The notes under the pieces are model-generated. The model worked only from the letters and a program-made list of their open reading frames with translations. It was not told the origin of the DNA and searched no databases. The position numbers and the translations under genes were made by a program. From SELP01 sp035969385 (GTDB lineage: Bacteria; Pseudomonadota; Alphaproteobacteria; Rhodobacterales; Rhodobacteraceae): a stretch of DNA of 64,000 nt. Shown here in pieces: positions 8,721-17,111 of this stretch; position 1 is the first letter of the stretch, and each line of letters starts with the position of its first letter. The DNA lies in contig NZ_JAYKKJ010000009.1 of the NCBI RefSeq assembly GCF_035969385.1, positions 109,022 through 173,021 on the forward strand, written 5' to 3'.

Positions 8721-9470
8721 ATGCCAAGATTTTGCGCCAACCTCACGATGCTGTTCACCGAATACCCGTTCCTTGAACGGTTCGGTGCGGCCCGGTCCGC
8801 CGGGTTCGACACGGTCGAGGTGCTGTTTCCCTATGACGAACCCGCGCCATTGGTCCGCGATATGCTGAACCGGAACGGGCTGACCCTTGCCCTGATCAAC
8901 TGCCCGCCGCCGAACTATACCGGCGGGGCACGGGGCTTTGCCGCCGTTCCGGGGGCCGAGGAGCGGTTCCGCCATGATTTCAGGCGCACGCTGCGCTATG
9001 GGCAGGCGCTGGGCGCGCATCACCTGCACCTGATGGCGGGGGTGGCCGAGGGCGCGGCGGCGCGGGCCACCTTCATCGACAACCTGCGCTGGGCGGCGGC
9101 AGAGGCCCCGACACAGTCCCTGACGATCGAGCCGATCAACCCCGTGGACATGCCCGGCTATTTCCTGAACGATTTCGACCTCGCGCTTGAGGTGCTCGAG
9201 GCGGTTGCGGCCCCCAATCTGCACCTGCAATTCGATGCCTACCACGCCCAGCGGATCACCGGGGACGTGATGGGCACATGGGACAAATGCCGCCACCGGG
9301 TCGCCCATGTGCAGGTGGGGGGCTTTCCGGGACGGCATGAACCCGCGGGCGGGGACATCGACTATCCCGCGTTCTTCGCGCGGCTGGATGCCGAAGGCTA
9401 TGACGGCTGGGTCAGCGGCGAATACAACCCCGCCGGGCGGACGGATGAAGGATTGGATTGGATCGGGTGA
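8721..9470 (+). CDS. hydroxypyruvate isomerase-like TIM-barrel protein (Hyi/OtnI family)
   Basis: This 249-aa xylose isomerase-like TIM barrel begins MPRFCANLTMLFTEYPFLER, the hallmark start of the Hyi family. Metal and substrate residues appear at LTIEPINPVDMPGYF (Glu), LQFDAYHAQ (Asp/His), HVQVGGFPGRHEP (His) and VSGEYNP (Glu). Hyi interconverts hydroxypyruvate and tartronate semialdehyde, and OtnI acts on 2-oxo-tetronates. No glyoxylate carboligase or tartronate reductase gene lies beside it, so the exact substrate stays open. The start has AAGG 8 nt upstream and gives the normal family length. Confidence 0.8.
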   Translation: MPRFCANLTMLFTEYPFLERFGAARSAGFDTVEVLFPYDEPAPLVRDMLNRNGLTLALINCPPPNYTGGARGFAAVPGAEERFRHDFRRTLRYGQALGAHHLHLMAGVAEGAAARATFIDNLRWAAAEAPTQSLTIEPINPVDMPGYFLNDFDLALEVLEAVAAPNLHLQFDAYHAQRITGDVMGTWDKCRHRVAHVQVGGFPGRHEPAGGDIDYPAFFARLDAEGYDGWVSGEYNPAGRTDEGLDWIG

Positions 9471-9473
9471 TCA

Positions 9474-9495
9474 TGCTGACAGGATGCTGTCAGCA
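9474..9495. other. stem-loop between isomerase and VOC genes
   Basis: TGCTGACAG, a 4-nt loop GATG, then CTGTCAGCA form a perfect 9-bp stem directly after the isomerase stop. No T-tract follows, so it may be an RNA-processing or stability hairpin, or a palindromic protein site, rather than a classical terminator. Confidence 0.45.
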
Positions 9496-9541
9496 GCCCT
9501 GTGTCAGAAGGGGGCATCGCAACCCTATCAGGAGATAACAG

Positions 9542-9913
9542 ATGACCACCCAAGCAATCACCGTCTGGACCGAAGTGCCCGTCACCGACATGGACCGGGC
9601 CGTGGGTTTTTACAACGCGGTCTTCGGCTATGACATGCAGATCGACTCAACCGGCCCGAACCCCATGGCCCTGTTTGGCAACACGATGGAGGGCACCGGC
9701 GGCCATATCTATCCCGGGACCCCGGCCAAGGGCGGCAACGGGCCGACCATCCACCTTGCCCTGCCCGGATCGCTGGAAGACGGGATCGCCGCCTGCGCCA
9801 AGGCGGGCGGCACCGTGATTTCCCCCGCCATCGAAATTCCTCCGGGCCGCTTTGCCTATGCCATCGACCCGGACGGCAATTCCATCGGCCTGTTCGAACC
9901 CAAAGCCGCCTAG
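9542..9913 (+). CDS. VOC-superfamily (glyoxalase-fold) protein
   Basis: This 123-aa protein has two beta-alpha-beta-beta-beta units of the vicinal oxygen chelate fold. WTEVPVTDMDRAVGFYNAVFGYDM is the first half, and AGGTVISPAIEIPPGRFAYAIDPDGNSIGLFEPK is the typical C-terminal half. Candidate metal ligands are Glu in WTEV, His in TIHLALPG and Glu in LFEPK. Members include glyoxalases, dioxygenases and binding proteins; function is not assignable. AGGAG lies upstream of the ATG. It sits 9 bp before the WYL regulator and they probably share a transcript. Confidence 0.8.
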   Translation: MTTQAITVWTEVPVTDMDRAVGFYNAVFGYDMQIDSTGPNPMALFGNTMEGTGGHIYPGTPAKGGNGPTIHLALPGSLEDGIAACAKAGGTVISPAIEIPPGRFAYAIDPDGNSIGLFEPKAA

Positions 9914-9922
9914 GAGGCCCCC

Positions 9923-10606
9923 ATGCGCCGCGCCGACCGTCTGTTCCAGATCGTGCAATACCTTCGGGGTGGGCGGCTCGTCACGGCGGGGCAACTGGCC
10001 GAACGGCTCGAGGTCACGCCCCGGACCATCTACCGGGACGTGGCCGACCTGATCGGCTCTGGCGTGCCCATCGAGGGCGAGGCCGGGGTCGGCTACGTTA
10101 TGCGCGACGGCTATGACCTGCCGCCCCTGATGTTCACCGCCTCGGAGATTGTGGCGCTGGTCGCGGGGGCGCGGCTGATCCGGGCGTGGGGCGGGGCCGA
10201 CATGGCCGCAAGTGCCGAAGAGGCGCTGGTCAAGATTGCCGCCGTCCTGCCCGACGAGGCCCGCAAGCGCGCCGACACGGTGCAGATCCACGCCTTTGGC
10301 GCCCCGGAAATGTCCGACGCGGTCCGCGCGCGGATCGACGACATCGAAGCCGCCGCCAACAGCCGCACCCGGCTGGTCCTGCACTACGGCGACGAGGCGG
10401 GCCGCAAGTCCGACCGCGTGGTGCGCCCGCTGGGCCTGTGGTTCTGGGGCAAGGTCTGGACCGTCGTCGCCTGGTGCGAATTGCGCGACGATTTCCGCAT
10501 GTTCCGGCTGGACCGGATCGAAGGCATGGAGCTTGGCACCCCCTTCCGCGAGGAGAAGGGCAAGCGCCTGCGTGATTTCTTCGCCGAGGAAGCCTATCGG
10601 AGGTAG
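9923..10606 (+). CDS. helix-turn-helix/WYL-domain transcriptional regulator (YafY-like)
   Basis: This 227-aa protein has an N-terminal HTH_11 DNA-binding domain (RRADRLFQIVQYLRGG, then LAERLEVTPRTIYRDVADLI, residues 2-45). A middle region leads into a WYL ligand-binding domain with VVRPLGLWFWGKVWTVVAWCELRDDFRMFRLDRI. WYL domains sense nucleic-acid or small-molecule ligands in many bacterial regulators. The AGGAGG site overlaps the end of the VOC gene, so it is probably cotranscribed with it and may control it. Targets are not identifiable here. Confidence 0.85.
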   Translation: MRRADRLFQIVQYLRGGRLVTAGQLAERLEVTPRTIYRDVADLIGSGVPIEGEAGVGYVMRDGYDLPPLMFTASEIVALVAGARLIRAWGGADMAASAEEALVKIAAVLPDEARKRADTVQIHAFGAPEMSDAVRARIDDIEAAANSRTRLVLHYGDEAGRKSDRVVRPLGLWFWGKVWTVVAWCELRDDFRMFRLDRIEGMELGTPFREEKGKRLRDFFAEEAYRR

Positions 10607-10685
10607 GCGCGGGGGGCGTCATCGGGGCTTGTCAGGCCGCGCCGCAAAATATATGTCAAAATACAAATGTAATTTGGAGCGCCCG

Positions 10686-10934
10686 ATGATTCATCCCCGT
10701 TTTGCCCCCGTTCTGTCCGGCCTGATCCTGTCCGGCCTGATGACCTTTATCGTCTCCGGCATCTCGACCCTGATGGCCAAAGGCCTGATCGACGGGTTCG
10801 CGGCGCAATGGATGGGGGCGTGGATGGTGACTTGGGCCGTGGCCTTCCCGACGATCCTTGTCGTGGCGCCGCTGACCCGGAAACTGGTGGGCAGGCTTGT
10901 CGCCAAGCCCGCCCAGCACGGCCAGCCCGCCTAA
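10686..10934 (+). CDS. DUF2798 small membrane protein
   Basis: This 82-aa protein has two predicted membrane helices (about residues 7-30 and 43-62) with the DUF2798 pattern LSGLMTFIVSGISTLM and WMVTWAVAFPTILVVAPLTRKLV. The function is unknown in the family. GGAG lies 8 nt upstream of the ATG. The 79-bp upstream gap is distinctly AT-rich (around 10648-10675) and includes TACAAATGTA, which may be promoter and operator. Its stop overlaps the stop of the convergent VWA gene by 3 bp. Confidence 0.75.
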   Translation: MIHPRFAPVLSGLILSGLMTFIVSGISTLMAKGLIDGFAAQWMGAWMVTWAVAFPTILVVAPLTRKLVGRLVAKPAQHGQPA

Positions 10935-12889
10935 CGCGCCGACAGGCTTTCGGCCAGCCGCATCAACTGCACCGCCTCGGTGCGGTAGCCATAGGGGTCC
11001 GCGCCCCGGTTGGCATTGGCCAGCGCAATGGCCTCGGCCCAGCCCCAGTCGCCCAGGGCAGTGTCGCCGCGCAGCAATTGGCCAAAGCCCGCGATGGCGG
11101 CGGCGAACTGCGCCTCGGTCCCGGCGCTGCCCATGTCGGGCAGGATCGGGGTTTCCATCAGCTGGCTGACATCTTCACCCGGCTCTTTCCAGCGCAGTTT
11201 CAGAAACCCGATTTCGGGGCTGTCCCCGGCATCCGCCGCCGGTTGATAGCGCAGCGGGTCGGTCATCCGGGCCGGGCTGCCCACCGGGGTGATCTCGTAA
11301 ATCGCGGTCACCGAATGACCCGCCCCCAATTCGCCCGCATCGACCCGGTCGTTGTTGAAATCCTCGCGGTTCAGGGCGCGGGTTTCATAGCCGATCAGCC
11401 GGTATTCGGCGACGGTGGCGGGGTTGAACTCCACCTGCACCTTCACATCGCCCGCGATGGGGAACAGCGCGCCGGTCAACTGGTCCACCAGCACCTTCTG
11501 CGCCTCGTTCAGCGTGTCGATATAGGCCGCCGTTCCATTGCCGTTCTGGGCCAGCGCCTGCATGGTCGCATCGTCCAGATTGCCCCGGCCAAAGCCAAGG
11601 ACCGACAGGTAGGTGCCCGTGTCCCGCTTGTCGGCGATGAAATCCTCAAGCGCCGAGGGGTCCGACAGGCCGACGTTGAAATCCCCGTCGGTGGCAAGGA
11701 TCACCCGGCTGACCTCGCCCTCCTCGGCCATCGTGGCAGCCACGGCATAGGCCTGTTCCAGCCCGCCCTGCCCATTGGTGGACCCGCCCGCGCCCAACCC
11801 GTCCAGCGCCGCAAGGATCGCCGTACGCTCGCCCGCCGGGGTCGGGGCCAGAACCAGCCCCGCCGACCCGGCATATTCGACGATCGCCACCTGATCTTCA
11901 GGGCGCAGGTTGCCCAGCATCAGCCGGAACGACTGTTTCAGCAGCGGCAGCTTCGCCGCGTCGTTCATGCTGCCCGATGTGTCGATCAGGAACACAAGGT
12001 TCAGCGGCGGGCGGTCGTCAACCGTGGGCATTTCCCCCTGAATCGCGATGTGCAGCAGCTGCGTATCGGGGTTCCACGGGGTCTGCATCAGGCTGATCGT
12101 GGGGCGGAAGGGGGCGGCATCCGCGTCCGGCGCGGGGTAGTCATAGGGGAAATAATTCACCATCTCCTCGACCCGGACAGCCTCCGCCGGGGGCAGGGTG
12201 CCCCGGTTCAGCGAATTGCGGATGACGGAATAGGCGGCGGTGTCCACGTCGATGGAAAAAGTGGACACGGGCTCTTCCACGACGACCTTCAGCGGGTTCG
12301 GGTCGGCGGAGGGGTAGGCTTCAGTTGTCTCTTGTATCGCGAATTCGATCTCATCCGCAGAGTTGTAGCCAAGCGTGGCTGTCTCACTAAACAGCGACGG
12401 CGACTCGGCCAGCGGTTGTGCCATGCGGGCCTCGGGGGCCGCGACAACCGGCGCGGGCAGAGGTTCTGACATGAGGGTTGGCGCGGTGCCGGTGCTTGCC
12501 GCCTCCTCGGCGGCGTCCGCCACGGTGGTCTCTTGCCGTCCGGCCTGTCCCGGCAGCACCGGATCACCCTCGGTCACGGTGAACTCCGGGTCCTGCCAGA
12601 CCGACCGTCCCTGCGGGGTCAGGACCAGCACGCCGCAGGCGACGATCGCGGTGGTGATGGTCAGCCCGCCCTTGGTGGTAAACGCCTTCAACATCTCTCC
12701 AACTCCTTGCCATAGCCCCTTGGGGGCGGTTGCAGGATTGGGACGCGCCGCATTCCGCGATCCTTGGAGAACGTCGAAATTTTCCTGCGCCAGACGCAGG
12801 TTTTCCGCCCGTTTCCCGGCATCCGGGCGGGGGGTGGCCGCCGTCATCGCGGCGCGCAGATCGTCAAATTCGTCACGGTCGGTGGTCAT
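10931..12889 (-). CDS. membrane-anchored von Willebrand factor A protein (YfbK-like)
   Basis: This 652-aa protein has a cytoplasmic N-terminal segment of about 75 residues and one membrane helix (TTKGGLTITTAIVACGVLVL). A long low-complexity periplasmic linker follows. Then come the VWA N-terminal domain (FSIDVDTAAYSVIRNSLNRG), a VWA domain with MIDAS motif LIDTSGSM and TDGDFNVG, and a C-terminal DUF3520-like part. GGAGG precedes the ATG, which overlaps the stop of the sigma factor gene by 4 bp (ATGA). This coupling suggests the short cytoplasmic part could serve as the anti-sigma or signal link, which is an inference. The periplasmic VWA domain would bind a metal-dependent protein partner. 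Confidence 0.85.
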   Translation of the reverse strand: MTTDRDEFDDLRAAMTAATPRPDAGKRAENLRLAQENFDVLQGSRNAARPNPATAPKGLWQGVGEMLKAFTTKGGLTITTAIVACGVLVLTPQGRSVWQDPEFTVTEGDPVLPGQAGRQETTVADAAEEAASTGTAPTLMSEPLPAPVVAAPEARMAQPLAESPSLFSETATLGYNSADEIEFAIQETTEAYPSADPNPLKVVVEEPVSTFSIDVDTAAYSVIRNSLNRGTLPPAEAVRVEEMVNYFPYDYPAPDADAAPFRPTISLMQTPWNPDTQLLHIAIQGEMPTVDDRPPLNLVFLIDTSGSMNDAAKLPLLKQSFRLMLGNLRPEDQVAIVEYAGSAGLVLAPTPAGERTAILAALDGLGAGGSTNGQGGLEQAYAVAATMAEEGEVSRVILATDGDFNVGLSDPSALEDFIADKRDTGTYLSVLGFGRGNLDDATMQALAQNGNGTAAYIDTLNEAQKVLVDQLTGALFPIAGDVKVQVEFNPATVAEYRLIGYETRALNREDFNNDRVDAGELGAGHSVTAIYEITPVGSPARMTDPLRYQPAADAGDSPEIGFLKLRWKEPGEDVSQLMETPILPDMGSAGTEAQFAAAIAGFGQLLRGDTALGDWGWAEAIALANANRGADPYGYRTEAVQLMRLAESLSAR

Positions 12890-13428
12890 TGCGCCTCCTC
12901 CGTTTCGCGCAGGGCGCGCAGGCGTTTCTTGGCTTCGGATATGCGCCAGCTGATCGTGCCCTCGGACACGCCCAGCACCTCTGCCGCCTCGGCGTGGGTC
13001 AGGTCGTCGAAGACCAGCGCCAGCGTATCGCGAAGATCGTCGGTCAGGCGCGACATGGCGCGGGTCAGCCAGTCCAGCCGGTCCGCAGCCTCGGCATTCG
13101 CCGCCTGCCGGTTCAATTCCCAATCGCCCCAGCCATCGGCGGCGCGGGCGGCGCTGGCCTGTCTGCGGCGGCGGTCGTGGGCGGCGTTCACCGCGACACG
13201 GTACAGCCAAGTGGTCACCCGCGACTGTCCCTTGTAGCTGGCCAGCTTGGCGGGCAGGGCAGCGCAGATGTCCTGGGTTAGGTCCTCGGCTTCGGCCCGG
13301 TTGCCGGTCAGGCGAAAGCACAGGGCGAACAGCCGGTCATACTGCCGGTCGAGCAGGAGGGCAAAGGCACGTCCGTCCCCGTTCGCGGCCGCCGTGGCCA
13401 GGGCTTCGTCGCTGGTTGTCATACGCAT
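12886..13428 (-). CDS. ECF-family RNA polymerase sigma factor
   Basis: About 180 aa with sigma region 2 (LLDRQYDRLFALCFRLTGNR, AEDLTQDI, VTTWLYRVAVNAAHDRRRR) and region 4 (LVFDDLTHAEAAEVLGVSEG with the recognition helix GTISWRISEAKKRL). No zinc anti-sigma gene is adjacent; the coupled VWA membrane protein occupies that place. The start is not certain: ATG at 13428 or 13422, or an upstream TTG at 13452. GTCATAC (13418) and GTATGAC (13437) form an inverted repeat across the proposed start, which could be an autoregulatory site. Target promoters are unknown. Confidence 0.83.
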   Translation of the reverse strand: MRMTTSDEALATAAANGDGRAFALLLDRQYDRLFALCFRLTGNRAEAEDLTQDICAALPAKLASYKGQSRVTTWLYRVAVNAAHDRRRRQASAARAADGWGDWELNRQAANAEAADRLDWLTRAMSRLTDDLRDTLALVFDDLTHAEAAEVLGVSEGTISWRISEAKKRLRALRETEEAQ

Positions 13429-13520
13429 CACGATGGGTATGACGCGCGGCAAAGGTCAATCCTTGGGGGCGGTGGAAAATATTTTGCAGGGTGAGGGGGC
13501 GAAGACATGACAGAAGGCAT

Positions 13521-13595
13521 GCGGCCGCACGGGTGGGCGCGAATGCGCCCGCCATGGGGCGGGCGGGCGCATGCCGGGCCGCAAGCGCCCCGGCG
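13521..13595 (+). repeat. dispersed GC-rich palindromic repeat, family B copy 1
   Basis: The segment contains GTGGGCGCGAATGCGCCCGCC, a short ATGG linker and GGGCGGGCGGGCGCATGCCG. The same arrangement recurs at 30181, 37346 (inverted) and 42322. It has strong hairpin potential and lies in a gap between genes on the same strand. Confidence 0.6.
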
Positions 13596-13642
13596 AAAGC
13601 TGGCTCTCAAGCCCCTTCAGGACGGGCGCGACCCTGCGACCG

Positions 13643-14731
13643 CTAGTTCGGGTTGTTGCCGGACAGGATCGCGGGCAGGGCGACGCCGCCCCCGCCCCCG
13701 GGCAGGGGGCTTTCGGTGATCTCATTCTCGCGCAGACCCCGGATCAGGGCGATCATCGCGGGCGACGACAGGCCGGTCGAATGGTTGCCGCCAAAGCGGT
13801 CCGCCTCGCTTGAGGTGTCGATCACGGTGACCGGCAGGGCGGCCACGGCGGCGCTGCTGGTGACGGTGCCCAGACGGGCGCGGCTGGAACTGACCCATTC
13901 CGACAGCTGCAAGGCGCGGTCCTTGTCCGAGGTCATGACGATGAAGGGCTGCGGCAGGGTGCCGATCTCCAGCGCCTGACGGGTGAACAGGTCCACGTCG
14001 ATATCGGGGGCGACAAGGATCACCCCGGTCAGCTTGGACCACAGGCCCTGCCGCCGGATCGCGCGCTGGCGCAGGGTCTCCATGATCAGCTGCGATCCCA
14101 TGGAATGACCGATCAGGGTGATGCGGTTCACCTGGCTCTGGTCCAGCTGGGTCAGAAGTTCCTCAAGGCTGTCGCGGGCAAAAAGCACCGAGTCCCGGTC
14201 ATAAAGGTAGTCGCCCGCCTCGCCGCCAGAAGGCCAGCTGAACAGCACCGGCACCCCTTCGACGCCGAAGTCATGAACCATCTGGCCAAGACGATAGAGG
14301 GCTTCGGGGAAATTGGTGTTGAAGCCATGGACGTAGACCACGGCCTCGCGCTGACCGGCGGGCAGGTCAAGGGCGCGGCGGGCGACACGCGCGCCAAAGG
14401 CGCGGGCGTCGGACAGCCGTTCGGCCCCGGTGATGCCGAAATGCTTGCGCGCGTCGGCGCGGCGGCGGTGAATTTCGACCTCGCCGGTGCGGTGCCGGGG
14501 CGGGACCGAGACAGTGATCTCGGCGTAATGGGTCACGGTCGACCGGTTGCCGGAAAACAGGGCGCGGGTCTCGACCGGGGCGCGGTTGGTGGCGACAAGC
14601 ACATCCACCTTGTCCGCCGTATCTAGGGCAGGCAGGACGGTGATCTGGCCGCGCGGGGCGCAGGCCGCGACAAGGCTTACCCCGCCCAGAAGGACGGCAC
14701 GACGAGTCAGATGGGGCACGGTATTGGTCAT
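13643..14731 (-). CDS. lipoprotein alpha/beta hydrolase (DUF900)
   Basis: This 362-aa protein starts with a lipoprotein signal, TRRAVLLGGVSLVAAC, whose lipobox cysteine would be residue 24, so it should be anchored in the cell envelope. The DUF900 esterase-like core follows: VVYVHGFNTNFPEALYRLGQ (oxyanion region), nucleophile elbow LIGHSMGS (GxSxG), and a C-terminal FGGNHST that may supply the histidine. ATG 14731 fits the signal peptide better than an upstream codon. The physiological substrate is unknown. Confidence 0.8.
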   Translation of the reverse strand: MTNTVPHLTRRAVLLGGVSLVAACAPRGQITVLPALDTADKVDVLVATNRAPVETRALFSGNRSTVTHYAEITVSVPPRHRTGEVEIHRRRADARKHFGITGAERLSDARAFGARVARRALDLPAGQREAVVYVHGFNTNFPEALYRLGQMVHDFGVEGVPVLFSWPSGGEAGDYLYDRDSVLFARDSLEELLTQLDQSQVNRITLIGHSMGSQLIMETLRQRAIRRQGLWSKLTGVILVAPDIDVDLFTRQALEIGTLPQPFIVMTSDKDRALQLSEWVSSSRARLGTVTSSAAVAALPVTVIDTSSEADRFGGNHSTGLSSPAMIALIRGLRENEITESPLPGGGGGVALPAILSGNNPN

Positions 14732-14818
14732 GAGCGCTTCATACAGGGGCGGCAGATGCGCCGGAAGGGGAAACAAAGGCGGGCAGCGGGAAATCGCAGG
14801 GGGCAGGGGCCGGGCGGG

Positions 14819-15517
14819 TCAGCCGTCCAGGCGGGTCAGAATCCCGCGCGGGGTCGAGGCGAATTCGCGCGACCACAGGACCCAGCAGACCCCCGCACTG
14901 GCCACGATCAACGGCACTGCCCCCAGAAGCCAGGCCAGCGACCCAAGCGCGAAATACATCGCCCGCAGCCCGCGGGTGAAGTTCAGCGCCGCGCGGATGT
15001 TCAGCGCGCCCGCCTGTTCCGCGCGGGTCTTGGTCAGCGGGGTGTCGGGGTCGTTCGGGATCGCGCCCAGCATGACGGTGCCATAGCCATAGACCCGGTG
15101 CGACCAGACGAATTTCAGGAAGGCCTGCGCCAGAAGCAGGACCACAAGCAGCAGTTTCACCTGCCAGACAAAGGCCGGGGCGTCGGTGGCGGTCAGCTCC
15201 TCGGCGACGGTTTCCAGCGGCTGGGTGTTGCCCACAAGGGCCAGAAGGCCGCCGATGGCCAAAAGACAGGTCGAGGCAAAGAACGATGTGCCCAGCCGCA
15301 GGGTGGACAAAAGCGTGGCATCGACAATCCGGTTTTCACGGGTGATCGCCGCCACCATCCAATCCGTCTGATACCGCGCCATCAGCAGCGTGACCGAAGG
15401 CTTTGCCGCCGATGGGTGTTCGATCCGCCAGCCGATGCCGACCCAGCACAGCAGCAGGAACAGGGCGGCAAAGCCATCCAGCGGGGTCAGCAGGGTCAGG
15501 TGATCGATCAGCGACAT
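14819..15517 (-). CDS. DUF599 membrane protein
   Basis: This 232-aa protein has four predicted membrane spans, for example DGFAALFLLLCWVGIGW, LGTSFFASTCLLAIGGLLALV and LLLVVLLLAQAFLKFVW. The conserved DUF599 segments are RIVDATLLSTLRLGTSFFAS and NFTRGLRAMYFALGSLAWLL. Function is unknown in the family. ATG 15517 is preferred because residues coded further upstream overlap the divergent glc promoter. It is divergent from glcD across 81 bp. Confidence 0.8.
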   Translation of the reverse strand: MSLIDHLTLLTPLDGFAALFLLLCWVGIGWRIEHPSAAKPSVTLLMARYQTDWMVAAITRENRIVDATLLSTLRLGTSFFASTCLLAIGGLLALVGNTQPLETVAEELTATDAPAFVWQVKLLLVVLLLAQAFLKFVWSHRVYGYGTVMLGAIPNDPDTPLTKTRAEQAGALNIRAALNFTRGLRAMYFALGSLAWLLGAVPLIVASAGVCWVLWSREFASTPRGILTRLDG

Positions 15518-15546
15518 GTGGCGACCATAAGATGAACCAGTTCGAC

Positions 15547-15583
15547 TTGCCATATCCTGAAATTGGTAATATATTTTTACCAA
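15547..15583 (+). promoter_or_regulatory. glc promoter with inverted-repeat operator
   Basis: A -35-like TTGCCA (15547-15552) is separated by 17 bp from a -10-like TATATT (15570-15575). The -10 sits inside the inverted repeat TTGGTAA-N7-TTACCAA (15563-15583). TTGGT/ACCAA arms resemble sites of FadR/GntR-family regulators such as PdhR, LldR and GlcC, though those usually have a shorter spacer. The position would block polymerase. No glcC-like gene is in the window. Confidence 0.5.
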
Positions 15584-15598
15584 AGCGGAGGGTTTGCC

Positions 15599-17038
15599 AT
15601 GGAAATGCCAGTTCCGAATGCGCGTGTCCTGTCAGACAAGGCGCGGATCGTGGCCCGCCTGCGGGCGGTCCTGCCCGAGGGCGCGGTGATCGACGACCCG
15701 TCCGAGACGCGGGCCTACGAATGCGACGCCCTGTCAGCCTATCGCTGCCCGCCCCTCTGCGCGGTCCTGCCCGCCACGACCGAAGAGGTCGCCGCCGTCC
15801 TGAAAATCTGCAACGAGGCCGGCGTGCCGGTGGTGCCGCGCGGGTCCGGGACATCGCTGGCCGGGGGGGCGCTGCCCACGGCTGACAGCGTGATCCTCGG
15901 GGTGGCGCGGCTGAACGCAGTTCTGGAAACCGACTATGACAACCGGTTCATCCGGGTGCAGACCGGCCGGACCAACCTGTCCGTGACCGGCGCGGTCGAG
16001 GCGGATGGGTTCTTTTACGCCCCCGATCCGTCGTCGCAGCTTGCCTGCGCCATCGCGGGCAATATCGCGATGAATTCGGGCGGCGCGCATTGTCTGAAAT
16101 ACGGGGTCACCACCAACAACCTTCTGGGCGTGCGGATGGTGATGATGGACGGCACGGTGGTGGACCTTGGCGGCGCGCATATGGATGCCGGGGGGCTGGA
16201 CCTTCTGGGGCTGATCTGCGGGTCCGAGGGGCAGTTGGGCGTGGTGACCGAGGCGACCCTGCGCATCCTGCCGAAACCCGAAGGGGCGCGGCCGGTCCTC
16301 GTCGGCTTTGACAGCAACGAGGTGGCGGGCCAATGCGTGTCCGACATCATCCGGGCGGGTGTCCTGCCGGTGGCGATCGAATTCATGGACCGCCCCTGCA
16401 TCGAGGCGACCGAGGATTTCGCCAAGGCCGGCTATCCGATGTGCGAGGCGCTTTTGATCATCGAGGTGGAAGGATCCGACGCGGAGATCGCCGAACAGCT
16501 TGAGTTGATCAAGGGGATCGCACAGGCGCACAACCCGGTTGAACTGCGCGAGGCGACCAGCGCCGACGAGGCTGCCCGCATCTGGCTGGGCCGGAAATCC
16601 GCCTTTGGCGCGATGGGGCAGATCAACGATTACATGTGCCTTGATGGCACGATCCCGGTCAGCGAACTGCCCTATGTGCTGCGCCGGATCGGCGAGATGT
16701 CCAAGGAATATGGGCTTGGCGTCGGCAATGTGTTCCACGCGGGCGACGGCAATATGCATCCGCTGATCCTGTATAATGCCAACACGCCCGGCGATCTGGA
16801 GAAATGCGAGGCCTTCGGCGCCGATATCCTGAAACTCTGCGTCGAGGTGGGCGGCTGCCTGACCGGCGAACACGGGGTCGGTATCGAAAAGCGCGACCTG
16901 ATGCGCGTGCAATACGCGCCCGAGGATCTGGAGGTGCAGATGGCCGTGAAGGATGTGTTTGACCCGGGCTGGCTGTTGAACCCGGCCAAGGTGTTCCCGC
17001 TGGACGACAGCGCGTCGCGCCGGGTGGCGGCAGAGTAG
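15599..17038 (+). CDS. glcD: glycolate oxidase subunit GlcD (FAD-linked)
   Basis: This 479-aa FAD subunit oxidises glycolate to glyoxylate with GlcE and GlcF at the inner membrane, passing electrons to quinone. The FAD_binding_4 domain shows PVVPRGSGTSLAGGALP (about residues 76-92), YAPDPSSQ and GNIAMNSGGAHCLKYGVT. The C-terminal FAD-oxidase domain has the metal/substrate motif VGNVFHAGDGNMHPL and CLTGEHGVGIEKRDLM. GGAGGG lies 8 nt before the ATG at 15599. It is the first gene of glcDE-x-F. Confidence 0.92.
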   Translation: MEMPVPNARVLSDKARIVARLRAVLPEGAVIDDPSETRAYECDALSAYRCPPLCAVLPATTEEVAAVLKICNEAGVPVVPRGSGTSLAGGALPTADSVILGVARLNAVLETDYDNRFIRVQTGRTNLSVTGAVEADGFFYAPDPSSQLACAIAGNIAMNSGGAHCLKYGVTTNNLLGVRMVMMDGTVVDLGGAHMDAGGLDLLGLICGSEGQLGVVTEATLRILPKPEGARPVLVGFDSNEVAGQCVSDIIRAGVLPVAIEFMDRPCIEATEDFAKAGYPMCEALLIIEVEGSDAEIAEQLELIKGIAQAHNPVELREATSADEAARIWLGRKSAFGAMGQINDYMCLDGTIPVSELPYVLRRIGEMSKEYGLGVGNVFHAGDGNMHPLILYNANTPGDLEKCEAFGADILKLCVEVGGCLTGEHGVGIEKRDLMRVQYAPEDLEVQMAVKDVFDPGWLLNPAKVFPLDDSASRRVAAE

Positions 17039-17104
17039 GGGGGCGCTGCCCCCCGTCCGCGTGCCGCGGCCTCCCCCCGGGATATTTGAGACCCAAAGAA
17101 GGAC
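17038..17104 (+). repeat. dispersed repeat, family A copy 2 (within the glc operon)
   Basis: GGGGGGCGCTGCCCCCC, then CCCCCGGGATATTTGAGACCCAAAGAAGGAC, correspond to the second half of the copy at 5230. It fills the glcD-glcE gap, and its terminal AGAAGGA lies 8-10 nt before the glcE GTG, so the repeat supplies the ribosome-binding site. Confidence 0.7.
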
Positions 17105-17111
17105 AAGACCA

